Of a DNA stretch of 19,803 nt, positions 1-7,304 are shown in pieces. The notes under the pieces are model-generated. The model was given only the letters and a program-made list of their open reading frames with translations. It did not search any database and was not told the origin of the DNA. Every line of letters begins with the position of its first letter. Position 1 is the first letter of the stretch. The translations under genes were made by a program, and so were the position numbers. Origin of the DNA: VGKU01 sp964388785 (GTDB lineage Bacteria > Patescibacteriota > Patescibacteriia > UBA9934 > GWF2-40-263); the NCBI GenBank assembly GCA_964388785.1, contig CAYMBX010000016.1, positions 1 to 19,803 of the forward strand, given 5' to 3'.

Positions 1-40
1 TTCCACACAGACTTATTGATAAACCTTATCAGACCGAAAC

Positions 41-994
41 TCATAACAAAGAGTTGAGATCGGACACTGGCGTCAAGCCATGATACGTCATTAGTTCTTG
101 AAGTTCGATAATTTTTCGTCGAAGCTGTGGGCTGTTGTAGCCATAATTCGCATCTAAAACCGCCTGACAGGCTTCAGAAACGCTTTTCCTTGTCTCGTCA
201 GAGTTCGACGACACTTCTTTCACTTCGGTCAAAATAGAAGCGATTTCATCCTCAATTTTGTCTTTAATTTCAACGCTTTTCTTGTGAACCTCCGCCAAGT
301 CCGACCGAAGTTTAGAGTCACCCAAAAGCGATTCACTTGCCTTCAGTAAAATCGGGATTTTCACGTCTCTCATGAAGTCAGATCGTTCCTTTGTCATCGC
401 GTGGGAGTCGCGAAAGTTATCGAAGACATCCGCGAGTTTTATCATCCAGGCGTCCTTGTCATTTGCCTCAATGAGCCGATCTATCATCTTTCGCCACCTT
501 TCGTCTTTGTCTTGCATGGTGGAGTCGTGGGAGCATAGATCCACGAGTTCAACGACCCGATCTCCGAAGACACGAAGCTCCTCAAGCCCTACTCCTGCAT
601 CTTCAACCACATCATGCAAGAATCCAGCAGTGCGTGCAGCTTCGCTTGCTCCATAGTCCCGCAACAGGTCTCGAACATGGTATGAGTGTTCGTATGCGGG
701 CGTCTCCCTTCCTTTTCGTTTGCCAGGAATCCTTTTCACAAAACCTTCGGCAAGGTCGCGTAATTCTTTCTCGTATGCGTGACTATCAAAGTGCTGGTCT
801 TCTGGTTCTGGAACGATAAAAATGCTCGCGGGATCCCACACAAGCGACTCCAAAAGTTCAGCTACTTCACTTTGTGCAAATCGCACGGCCTCATCATACG
901 TTTCAAACTGTCCAAGCAAAGGACGAATTGGCGGGTCTTTGTAATAGTCCCAATGATCCTCCATGTAGACGTTGTACAGACGTTGTTCGTTCAT
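41..994 (-). CDS. HD-domain phosphohydrolase, RelA/SpoT-hydrolase-like
   Basis: This 317-residue protein starts at ATG 994 and stops with TGA at 41. Its central part has the metal-binding HD pattern of (p)ppGpp hydrolases: H106 in HSYHV, H127-D128 followed by E131-D132 in LHDVVED, and D189 in KLADVFDNFRD, which parallels the KLADRLHNMR block of SpoT/Mesh1. No synthetase domain is visible, so I infer a hydrolase of alarmone-type or other nucleotides. The first 65 residues form a separate small domain (LLGQFETYDEAVRFAQ, then FIVPEP), which looks like a free-standing domain seen in small bacterial proteins. Residues 230-275 are charged and probably helical. There is no good Shine-Dalgarno before the ATG. 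A promoter and a structured segment lie upstream, so it is probably transcribed separately from the restriction genes. The exact substrate is unknown. Confidence 0.75.
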   Translation of the reverse strand: MNEQRLYNVYMEDHWDYYKDPPIRPLLGQFETYDEAVRFAQSEVAELLESLVWDPASIFIVPEPEDQHFDSHAYEKELRDLAEGFVKRIPGKRKGRETPAYEHSYHVRDLLRDYGASEAARTAGFLHDVVEDAGVGLEELRVFGDRVVELVDLCSHDSTMQDKDERWRKMIDRLIEANDKDAWMIKLADVFDNFRDSHAMTKERSDFMRDVKIPILLKASESLLGDSKLRSDLAEVHKKSVEIKDKIEDEIASILTEVKEVSSNSDETRKSVSEACQAVLDANYGYNSPQLRRKIIELQELMTYHGLTPVSDLNSLL

Positions 995-1032
995 AGAATC
1001 GAGCGTGAAAACTTAAAAACGGCAAGAGAGGT

Positions 1033-1201
1033 TTGATCCAAAGTGACGAACTTTGAATGAAATCTCCCAGCCGTTTCTACAGCTAGTCCACGCATCGCTT
1101 CTGGTTCCCAGCAGATTTCCCTGGTTGCCTACCTGTTCAAGACGGGAGCGACACGGGGTTCGTGAAGGCCACGAACGCACCTCGAATTTACATTCAAAGT
1201 T
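1033..1201 (-). other. Structured inverted-repeat element (ncRNA or MITE-like)
   Basis: An 11-bp perfect inverted repeat (1048-1058 with 1191-1201, AACTTTGAATG/CATTCAAAGTT) encloses about 130 bp that reads as structured RNA on the minus strand. It contains a 7-bp hairpin GTTCGTG/CACGAAC (about 1160-1180), a 4-bp CTGG-GAA-CCAG hairpin, and a hairpin AGCTGT-AGAA-ACGGCT (about 1069-1085). Next to the left arm is a competing 5-bp hairpin CAAAG/CTTTG (1039-1055), preceded on the plus strand by TTGAT (1033-1037). No protein is convincing here. It could be a small non-autonomous IS200/IS605-type element, a TnpB-associated RNA remnant, or a cis-regulatory leader. The sequence alone does not decide. 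Confidence 0.4.
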
Positions 1202-1225
1202 TATCAAAAATGACGATTTTGTCAA
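1198..1225 (-). promoter_or_regulatory. Candidate sigma70-type promoter for the HD gene
   Basis: On the minus strand a perfect TTGACA (1225-1220) is followed after 16 bases by TAAACT (1203-1198, 4 of 6 consensus). The TGA inside the -35 box is also the stop codon of the upstream 80-residue gene. The predicted transcript starts near 1191 and has a leader of about 195 nt before the HD gene. The -10 box overlaps one arm of the inverted repeat described below. Confidence 0.5.
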
Positions 1226-1464
1226 GGTTTTTGATGTTTCAAGTGTTCCAACAAGTCGTTGACGTACGTCTCTCCTCGTTCAGCCAATACCTTTTCTCGT
1301 TCACAGACAAACTCGTAAGTATCTGCAAAGGACAGGCCTTTCGCTTTCATCAAACGATCCATCGTGCTTGGCACCTGAATCGGATGCCCGTGTCCGTACT
1401 TTTCCATCCACTCCCCAATTGTTGAACACGCCTTTTGTTCTTCGTGGTTCATATCTGTTCTCAA
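1222..1464 (-). CDS. Hypothetical protein, 80 aa
   Basis: I do not recognise a family. The protein is hydrophilic and mixed-charge (EWMEKYGHGHPIQVPSTMD, then FVCEREKVLAERGE), likely helical, with no membrane segment or signal peptide. I chose the TTG start at 1464 because GGAGGG lies 7 bases upstream and the start abuts the TGA of the preceding gene (TGATTG), a typical translational-coupling layout. An ATG at 1452, giving a protein four residues shorter, is the alternative. It follows the ribbon-helix-helix gene directly, so the two are probably co-expressed. A regulator or toxin-antitoxin partnership is possible but nothing in the sequence proves it. Its stop overlaps the -35 box of the next promoter. 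Confidence 0.55.
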   Translation of the reverse strand: MRTDMNHEEQKACSTIGEWMEKYGHGHPIQVPSTMDRLMKAKGLSFADTYEFVCEREKVLAERGETYVNDLLEHLKHQKP

Positions 1465-1641
1465 TCATCTACCCTCCGACGTTTCGGGAGAGGTACGATT
1501 CTGTTCCTCGTTGTTTTGTTTGTACTTTTGATACAGCCAGAGAACGAAATTAGATAGGCTACGACCTTCTCGGTCTGCGTCTCGTTGGATTTCGTCCTTC
1601 TTTTCTTGGGATACACGAACTGAAATGAATGTTTCTTTCAT
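1465..1641 (-). CDS. Ribbon-helix-helix DNA-binding protein
   Basis: This 58-residue protein starts at ATG 1641. It has the MetJ/Arc/CopG pattern: a beta strand TFISVRVSQEKKDEI, then a helix and turn with DREGRSLSNFVLWLYQKYKQ. The first six or so residues of the strand would contact DNA in a dimer. The frame stays open upstream to 1692, overlapping the end of res, but those residues match no RHH fold. The ATG at 1641 has a GGGGTG-like ribosome site about 7 bases upstream, so I prefer it. The gene follows res and precedes the 80-aa gene. Small RHH proteins often autoregulate their operon, act as antitoxins, or are accessory factors of mobile elements. I cannot tell which applies here. Confidence 0.7.
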   Translation of the reverse strand: MKETFISVRVSQEKKDEIQRDADREGRSLSNFVLWLYQKYKQNNEEQNRTSPETSEGR

Positions 1642-1670
1642 ATAGCACCCCGACGTTTCGGGAAGGTCGT

Positions 1671-3935
1671 TTATAACTTCAATCGCTCCCAACCAGCGGA
1701 CGATAGGTCAGGATTATACCTTTTACCAGCAAAGACGAAGGTTCCCGTTTTGTCCCCAACAACAATCCCACCGTGCAATCTCTCATCTTTGGTGATATAC
1801 ACCTGAAGCGCATCTGACTTGGCCGCCGTCTCTGCAGACGTTGCTGTCATACCAGATTTGGTGTCATACAGCCCGATTGATCCATCTTTCATCTGAACCA
1901 CATAATCAGGATAAAAAGCCCGTGTAGAGCCATCTGGATGCTCATAGGCGATCGCTAGATAGATCTTTTTGCTCTCTCGATTCTTGTACCACCAAGAGAC
2001 AAGACTACTGGCACCGAGTAATGCCTCAAATTTCTTCTCTGGCTCATATCGCTTCTTACCGAGATAGCATGGACTCATGACGTAATTCGGTATGGAGACC
2101 TCTTCAAAATTTTCGTTGTAGTAATCGACCGCTGGAACATTCCAAATAACATCCTCAATTCTTTTCTCCTCTTCCTGTTGCTGCTTGCGTAACTCTCCGA
2201 ATCGATTCTTTGCTGATTGGATGATTTCACTGAAAATGTCTTGGTTGATCTTGGAGCACACAATGACACGTTGAATCTCGGCTCTGCTCTGGCCGCGATA
2301 CCCAAGAAAGTTATCAAACCAATCGTAGATAGCTTGTTGAATTTTTGTGTGAGATCGAACAGGAGCGTATGGGAGCGACATGAGCTTGGCGAACAGTTCG
2401 AACTTATGCTTAAGATCGGCTTCTGGAACAGAAAATTCAAAGATCTCACCGAGTACATTCTCCGCGCCATCAATGTTGTGAATGACCGCATCTGAAATGA
2501 TAGGCGTTGTTAACTCATCCAGGTAAAGCTCAAGGTCTTTGTCAGCCTTGTCATAGCCAGCTTTCCCAATGTCGTCGTTCGTGATTCCAAACCGTTTATT
2601 TGCTTCCTCGAAAAATAATTTGCGAAACGAGAGGGTTAAATCTTTATAGTCTGTTCGTCGGATAAACACCGATGGTAAATCAATTGCTTCATAGACCTGT
2701 TCGCGATGCGCTGGATGCACGTTGAAAAATTTTTGGCTATCGTCGTCTTTTGCAATTTTTATCTCACCGAGATTTGTATAGACGAAAGCCTCGTTTAATT
2801 CTGGCACATCATAATGCTTCGCTTCTGGCATGCGGAGAATGCGACCAATGGTTTGAATCTCAAACGTTGGATTTGTAATCTCGCGAAACATGACAAGAAT
2901 TTGTGCACGCGGACAATCCCAACCCAAGGCAATCGCCTGTTTGAAGATAAGAACTTGAACTTCGCTATCATTCACGATGATATTTTCCAGATTTTCCTTG
3001 CGCTCTGAAAGCCAAACGGCGAGTTTCCCATTCTCGATCGTGATGTCATGTTTGTCTGCAAGATACGTCTCGATTGCTTCCAGCTTTGAAGCATCAAGTG
3101 CACTTGTGCTTTGGGAGGCACTTGGTAGTTGAATCAATAACAAAGGATTAACAGAGGCATTTTGCCTTTTGTAAAGATCCATCAACTCGATTTGTTGTGC
3201 GATGCTCGCGTCAATAATTGCTTCATCGGCTGAATTTTTTAGGTCTCGATATTCTCCTATTTCCTTGTTGATTATGATGTCTGCCTTGATCATTCCTTCA
3301 GCCACGACAGCATCATACGAAACGACAACATATCCAGATTCTCCAGTAGCAACGTCAGAGGGGCTTGGTTCAATTGTTGGGGTCGCGGAGACTTCGATCG
3401 TTAGCTTGGGAGTAATAACATCGGTGACCAACTCTTGAGATTGCCTTGACCAGTAGTGGTGGTGGCTTTCATCCACAATAAGAATGATTTCACGTCCTGC
3501 GCTTCGTGTATTTTTTACAAATGCAGGAAGGTTCCTGTCTGATTCGTTCTCCCGCATGAGAACGTTCGTCCATTCTCCTTCTTTGTTTTGTTTCACCAAA
3601 CTGTGCCAGTTTACAAAGACGATTTGGTTTGTTTTAAATGCACTATCCTGAACCTCTTCCAAAAATGAAAACGTGTAGAGGCTATCAGACAAATAGCCCT
3701 CAAGTTTTCCCTTACTCTGCGTATGCAGATCGTGAGAACTGATCCAAACAAAAGCGAATTCTTGTTGTGAATGCTCGTCTGCGAGTTGCTGGAGAAAGTC
3801 TGCCACCATGATCGTTTTTCCTGATCCTGTCGGTGCTTTGAAAACGCAAACCCTCGCACCATCTTTCGTTAACAGCTTCTTCGTCTGGACGAGAAGGGTG
3901 TCAACGGCTTCTTTCTGGTATTGCTTCAACATCAT
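1671..3935 (-). CDS. res: Type III restriction enzyme Res subunit (DEAD/DEAH helicase-nuclease)
   Basis: The 754-residue protein combines a superfamily 2 helicase with a nuclease. Visible motifs are Walker A APTGSGKT (residues 34-41), DESH Walker B (155-158), SATPT motif III (183-187), and the QTIGRILRMPE motif VI region. Near the C terminus is a PD-(D/E)xK site: P676-D677 and D691-T692-K693 in YDTKSG. With Mod it would translocate on DNA from unmodified sites and cleave. It is shorter than the 900-1000 residues usual for Res subunits but has all core motifs, so I expect it to be active. It starts one base after the mod stop (TAG-T-ATG) and has no Shine-Dalgarno, which indicates translational coupling to mod. 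A second ATG at 3932 is equally possible. Confidence 0.9.
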   Translation of the reverse strand: MMLKQYQKEAVDTLLVQTKKLLTKDGARVCVFKAPTGSGKTIMVADFLQQLADEHSQQEFAFVWISSHDLHTQSKGKLEGYLSDSLYTFSFLEEVQDSAFKTNQIVFVNWHSLVKQNKEGEWTNVLMRENESDRNLPAFVKNTRSAGREIILIVDESHHHYWSRQSQELVTDVITPKLTIEVSATPTIEPSPSDVATGESGYVVVSYDAVVAEGMIKADIIINKEIGEYRDLKNSADEAIIDASIAQQIELMDLYKRQNASVNPLLLIQLPSASQSTSALDASKLEAIETYLADKHDITIENGKLAVWLSERKENLENIIVNDSEVQVLIFKQAIALGWDCPRAQILVMFREITNPTFEIQTIGRILRMPEAKHYDVPELNEAFVYTNLGEIKIAKDDDSQKFFNVHPAHREQVYEAIDLPSVFIRRTDYKDLTLSFRKLFFEEANKRFGITNDDIGKAGYDKADKDLELYLDELTTPIISDAVIHNIDGAENVLGEIFEFSVPEADLKHKFELFAKLMSLPYAPVRSHTKIQQAIYDWFDNFLGYRGQSRAEIQRVIVCSKINQDIFSEIIQSAKNRFGELRKQQQEEEKRIEDVIWNVPAVDYYNENFEEVSIPNYVMSPCYLGKKRYEPEKKFEALLGASSLVSWWYKNRESKKIYLAIAYEHPDGSTRAFYPDYVVQMKDGSIGLYDTKSGMTATSAETAAKSDALQVYITKDERLHGGIVVGDKTGTFVFAGKRYNPDLSSAGWERLKL

Positions 3936-3936
3936 A

Positions 3937-5625
3937 CTAGTTGAAAATTTTACGATAGACCTCGAGGATTCCTTCTGGAATCGGTCGAAGTTTATGTTTT
4001 ACTTTGAGATCAACAAAATCTTCAACGAAGGCGTCGTTGGTCAAAGAAAAAACATAGATGTTTGAAAACAAACCTGTTTTGTCCAGTTTCTCTTTGAATG
4101 CATCTAATGCATCAAGATCGAATAGAATGCCAGTTGCTTGCGAATTGTTTTGATAAATTTTGAACTGTTTGTTGTCGTATGCTCTCTTGAACGTTGATTC
4201 CTTCAGACATATCATCTCTGTTGATTTCTTGATTAGCTCTCGGCGAGTGTCATCTGAAACTTGGGATATTGGGATAAAATCTGTCTTGAAGTAACGAAGG
4301 TTAGCTGGGATCCCCTCGACATCCGCATATCCATCAATTACTCCCTTCACACGAGGGTATGTTATTTCCTCGGCAATCTTGTTTTCGTTATTCGTACAAA
4401 GAATAAACCGTCTTTCTCCTCCATCAGCGGAGTTTAATTCCATAACAGCCTGCCCTGTAGTGCCCGAGCCTGCAAAAAAGTCTAAAATCACACCGCTCTT
4501 TTTGTCACATGCAGCTAAAATCGCTTCTTTAACAGCTTCTGGAGCCTTTGGATATTGGAACTGCTCTCTTTTTCCAAGAATTGTATCTAAAATTTTTGTA
4601 CCGTATTCACTTGCTGAAAACTTTGAGTCGTACCATATAGATTGAGCCAGCCTACCATCTAAACCTCCCCTAAACTTGAAATAAATCTGAAAGCCGTTCT
4701 TATTTTCCTTAACGATCAATTCATTGTTTCTAAACATCTCTTCAATAGCATCTTTACCTCTTCGCCAGATACGTTTTTCCCCGTTTGTATCAATAGGCAA
4801 AATCTCAATATCTAACTTTTTTGAAACACTGATTTCTCCCGTCTTCTTTGAAAAATAGATGGGGAAGTATCTGTGGGAAAGCATTCCCTTTTTATTTACA
4901 GCACTGCTGTCCACTCCTTGTTTTCGTAGATTAACTGGCAAAAACCAGGAACCGTCCTTGTCTTTTTTGTAATTATGACTTTTTTCCTCTGGATTAACTG
5001 GGAGCTTTTTGATTTTAGAATTCTTTGTCCTTCCAAAAAAAAGTGCATATTCATGAACTAGGGAAAATTTTCTTTGCGTCATTCTTCCCTTTGGATTGTT
5101 TCTAATTACGACGCTTCCGAGATGATTGAACTCACCAAACAATTCTTCCATCAGTAGCCACAATCTTGGCATCTCATAATCATCAATGGTTACACAAATT
5201 ATTCCATCATTCGTCAACAAACTTTGAGCCAGTTTCAAACGATGATGCATGAAAGAAATCCACTTGGTGTGCCTGTATTGATCCTCTCCGTCTACATAAT
5301 CATTATTGTACTTCCAGTCCCTCGCTCCTGTATTGTACGGCGGATCGATGTAAATGAAATCCACTTTTCCAGCATGTGTGTAATTCAAAACTGACAAGGC
5401 ATGATAATTGTCTCCTTCTATTATGTAATTTGTTATGTCAGATGAATCGTTTTCGATCGCACGTTCAAATACTTCTTCTAAAACTGGAAGTTGATTCTTG
5501 CATTGTTCAACAACATCTTCTGGCTTGTCTTCCCAAACCAGGCCATATTTTTTTCGACTCGAAAGTTTCTGAATTTCTTCAATAAGACGGCTCTTATCCC
5601 AAGAGTCGTAGTCTTTTTTTGTCAT
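3937..5625 (-). CDS. mod: Type III-like adenine-specific DNA methyltransferase (Mod)
   Basis: The protein is 562 residues from ATG 5625. It has the beta-class amino-methyltransferase order: catalytic motif IV DPPYNTG (94-100) first, and the SAM-binding motif I LDFFAGSGTTG (381-391) late. The intervening part (about 170-340) should hold the target-recognition domain. It would methylate adenine in a short asymmetric site and guide Res. The frame stays open upstream to 5724, but those 33 codons run through a repeat-rich structured segment and do not look like protein, so I start at 5625. No Shine-Dalgarno precedes this ATG. Instead the end of a 16-base repeat lies 2 bases before it, so initiation may depend on the leader fold. 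The protein is shorter than the classic 640-660 aa Mod enzymes. Confidence 0.88.
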   Translation of the reverse strand: MTKKDYDSWDKSRLIEEIQKLSSRKKYGLVWEDKPEDVVEQCKNQLPVLEEVFERAIENDSSDITNYIIEGDNYHALSVLNYTHAGKVDFIYIDPPYNTGARDWKYNNDYVDGEDQYRHTKWISFMHHRLKLAQSLLTNDGIICVTIDDYEMPRLWLLMEELFGEFNHLGSVVIRNNPKGRMTQRKFSLVHEYALFFGRTKNSKIKKLPVNPEEKSHNYKKDKDGSWFLPVNLRKQGVDSSAVNKKGMLSHRYFPIYFSKKTGEISVSKKLDIEILPIDTNGEKRIWRRGKDAIEEMFRNNELIVKENKNGFQIYFKFRGGLDGRLAQSIWYDSKFSASEYGTKILDTILGKREQFQYPKAPEAVKEAILAACDKKSGVILDFFAGSGTTGQAVMELNSADGGERRFILCTNNENKIAEEITYPRVKGVIDGYADVEGIPANLRYFKTDFIPISQVSDDTRRELIKKSTEMICLKESTFKRAYDNKQFKIYQNNSQATGILFDLDALDAFKEKLDKTGLFSNIYVFSLTNDAFVEDFVDLKVKHKLRPIPEGILEVYRKIFN

Positions 5626-5797
5626 AACGCTGTGGTAGGTATTCTGGTAGCGGAAACACAAATCCCGCTGCCAGCTTGTGAGGCTTTCGCCCCAACGCAC
5701 CCCTTTCGGGATACGCCCTACCACAGCTTGCTGACAACGGGGTCAGTAGCGCTGTGGTAGGTATTTGTGCCATGCCGTGTTTAGACGGTTTAGGCAA
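5626..5797 (-). ncRNA. Structured, possibly switching leader upstream of mod
   Basis: On the minus strand, two identical 16-base direct repeats (plus-strand cgctgtggtaggtatt at 5750-5765 and 5628-5643) flank one complementary copy (5717-5727), so two 11-bp stems are mutually exclusive. The first contains a nested CTGAC/GTCAG hairpin (5731-5745). The second encloses two short hairpins with GAAA tetraloops (about 5701-5712 and 5680-5693) and a 10-bp stem CTGGCAGCGG/CCGCTACCAG with one mismatch (5645-5675). A further hairpin lies at 5768-5796. GNRA loops appear only on the minus strand, which argues that the minus-strand RNA is functional. I do not recognise a named RNA family. Confidence 0.5.
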
Positions 5798-5819
5798 TGA
5801 TGATTAGAACGGGATCAGC

Positions 5820-6008
5820 TCATTCATTCTGCGTTTCAAGTAAAGCCAAAATGTCTGACTTACGAAAACGACGGTCTCCCCGTGAGCCGAATCTGATCGC
5901 TTCAATCTTTCCTTCTGTATCCCAATTCCGCAACGTGTTCGGGTGGCAGTTAAGCACCTCACACGCCTGCTTCATGGTGAGAATGTCTGGCAGTTCTTCC
6001 AGTTTCAT
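5820..6008 (-). CDS. Excisionase/MerR-like helix-turn-helix protein
   Basis: This 62-residue protein is a single winged-helix domain of the HTH_17/excisionase family. The recognition region is MKQACEVLNCHPNTLRNWDTEGKI, and the wing is RFGSRGDRRFRKSDILALL. The start is ATG 6008 and the stop is TGA at 5820. Such proteins act as recombination directionality factors beside integrases or as small transcription regulators. It is divergent from the 386-aa gene across about 50 bases and lies upstream of the structured mod leader. It could therefore control either side, or assist the serine recombinase 3.4 kb away. Family assignment is firm, role is inferred. Confidence 0.8.
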   Translation of the reverse strand: MKLEELPDILTMKQACEVLNCHPNTLRNWDTEGKIEAIRFGSRGDRRFRKSDILALLETQNE

Positions 6009-6011
6009 AGC

Positions 6012-6040
6012 TTGAAATAGAACATACCATAAGTTAACAT
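6012..6040 (+). promoter_or_regulatory. Candidate promoter for the 386-aa gene
   Basis: TTGAAA (6012-6017) and TAACAT (6035-6040) are separated by 17 bases. The predicted start near 6047 would leave a leader of only 3 to 15 nt before GTG 6050 or ATG 6062. The site lies in the divergent gap with the excisionase-like gene, so that protein could bind here. Confidence 0.4.
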
Positions 6041-6061
6041 GAACGAAAAGTGGATGAAAAA

Positions 6062-7222
6062 ATGACTATGAGCATCAATCAACTCCTGGATGAAAAAAAT
6101 CTGTATATTTTCACCATGTACTCCAGGAGCGACATTTCAAAAGATCTGGATGATCCCATGTGGTTTGAAGACTTTGTTGGGAGTATTTTCAATTCTCCCA
6201 GACGAATCTTCAAGGATCTCTGTTGCTTCCTAAAACAGAATGAACTTGAACTGCACACCGTACGTTACACAAAGTTGTCTTCTGACAGATTGGGCTTACC
6301 AATACCCGACGATGATTTAAGAGGTTTAACCGACGAAGAACGTAACAAGTTGGCAACGGCAACACAAAGAGTCATGTCTAATGACTTTGCACAGCAGGAT
6401 ATCGAAACCCTTCTGCCACATGCACGCCGATACGATTTCCTAGAATACCTCCGATTTTCACGTATCTCAAAAGATGAGGAAGAAATTTTAATTAATGTTT
6501 TGAATGAGTATATCGACCAATTCATTGATGGCACACTCCAGAGCACACAGAACTATCTGGTCTTCGAGAAACAAAAAGAAAAATTCCTTGAGTACATCCT
6601 GGAGAAGGGGTACTTGGATAAATACGGCTCCTGTTTCTTTATCGGGTTTGAACGTGATCATTTTATAGACTTCCAACCACTCCATACCATGTTTGCACTA
6701 GAAAGACAGGGACTTCTCACGATTGAAACGCTAGGAATTGCAGAGCCAACAAACACGCCGCCACCACGTGAATTCGAGACGTATCACTATCATGCCAAAG
6801 TTCTCCTTTCTCCTTTGTTATTGGAAGAACTTTCACAAATGAAGGCAGTTTCCAACCGCCAGGGTCAGAATCATGAACTTTCACAAGAAGACGAATGGAA
6901 ATTCGATCATTTCGACGAAGAAAAAGGGCAACTTTTTTTCAAGAACGGTCAGTGTATAGAGATCTCACAGAATGGTAAGGAGACCGATCACTTCTTGCTT
7001 ATGAAAACTATCACAAGAGACGTCCACAAGAACTGGTGGCACGAGGATGAAATTTTGTATGACTGGAATATTGGAGATACTTCTGACCTTCCGTCCAACA
7101 AAGTCTACCAGGCCGCGAAGAGTCTACAGAAAAAAATTGCGTCTAAAACCCTTTTGAAAGAAAATTCATTTCTTGAAATCGCAGGTAAAAAGAAATTCAG
7201 AATAAACCGAGGTTGTTTGTAG
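6062..7222 (+). CDS. Unknown protein with a C-terminal winged-helix-like region
   Basis: I do not recognise the N-terminal two thirds. It is soluble and largely helical, with an aromatic segment YGSCFFIGFERDHFIDF near residue 190 and a proline-rich break EPTNTPPPREF near 230. The last 100 residues look like a DNA-binding C-terminal domain: a beta hairpin LFFKNGQCIEI, helices FLLMKTITRDVHKNWWHEDEI, KVYQAAKSLQKKIA, then a wing EIAGKKKFRINRG. This resembles the winged-helix effector domain of response regulators. A GTG at 6050 in the same frame would add four residues. I prefer ATG 6062 because of the GGATG-like site before it, but the choice is uncertain. It is divergent from the excisionase-like gene, so it may be the element's regulator. 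Confidence 0.6.
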   Translation: MTMSINQLLDEKNLYIFTMYSRSDISKDLDDPMWFEDFVGSIFNSPRRIFKDLCCFLKQNELELHTVRYTKLSSDRLGLPIPDDDLRGLTDEERNKLATATQRVMSNDFAQQDIETLLPHARRYDFLEYLRFSRISKDEEEILINVLNEYIDQFIDGTLQSTQNYLVFEKQKEKFLEYILEKGYLDKYGSCFFIGFERDHFIDFQPLHTMFALERQGLLTIETLGIAEPTNTPPPREFETYHYHAKVLLSPLLLEELSQMKAVSNRQGQNHELSQEDEWKFDHFDEEKGQLFFKNGQCIEISQNGKETDHFLLMKTITRDVHKNWWHEDEILYDWNIGDTSDLPSNKVYQAAKSLQKKIASKTLLKENSFLEIAGKKKFRINRGCL

Positions 7223-7256
7223 TCCACAGTTTGCAAATTGTTTGCAACCGTTTGTA
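7215..7256 (+). repeat. Four spaced GTTTG(C/T)A repeats
   Basis: The heptamer GTTTGCA or GTTTGTA occurs at 7215, 7229, 7240 and 7250. Spacings of 14, 11 and 10 bases place the last three on about the same face of the helix. The array covers the stop codon of the 386-aa gene and precedes a terminator. It could be a protein-binding array or iteron-like repeats. There is no proof of function. Confidence 0.35.
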
Positions 7257-7271
7257 AACCTGCTGGTCGTT

Positions 7272-7304
7272 AAGGTGATTACGTTAAATCGTAGTCACCT
7301 TTTT
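7272..7304 (+). terminator. Rho-independent terminator after the 386-aa gene
   Basis: A 12-bp stem with one G-U pair, AAGGTGATTACG with CGTAGTCACCTT, and a TTAAAT loop is followed by a T tract. The ATG of the next gene comes directly after the T tract. Confidence 0.8.

Noticed and set aside
16..32. Small hairpin TGATAA/TTATCA after the HD gene
   Set aside because: The stem is 6 bp with a 3-base loop and no T tract follows on the minus strand, so a terminator call is not supported.
5626..5724. N-terminal extension of Mod by 33 residues, and another frame through 5594-5797
   Set aside because: These frames run through the repeats and hairpins of the structured leader, and the extension does not look like methyltransferase N-terminal sequence.
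6039..6065. Eight-residue upstream frame (MNEKWMKK) overlapping ATG 6062 as ATGA
   Set aside because: The predicted transcription start (about 6047) lies downstream of its start codon, so it would not be on the mRNA.
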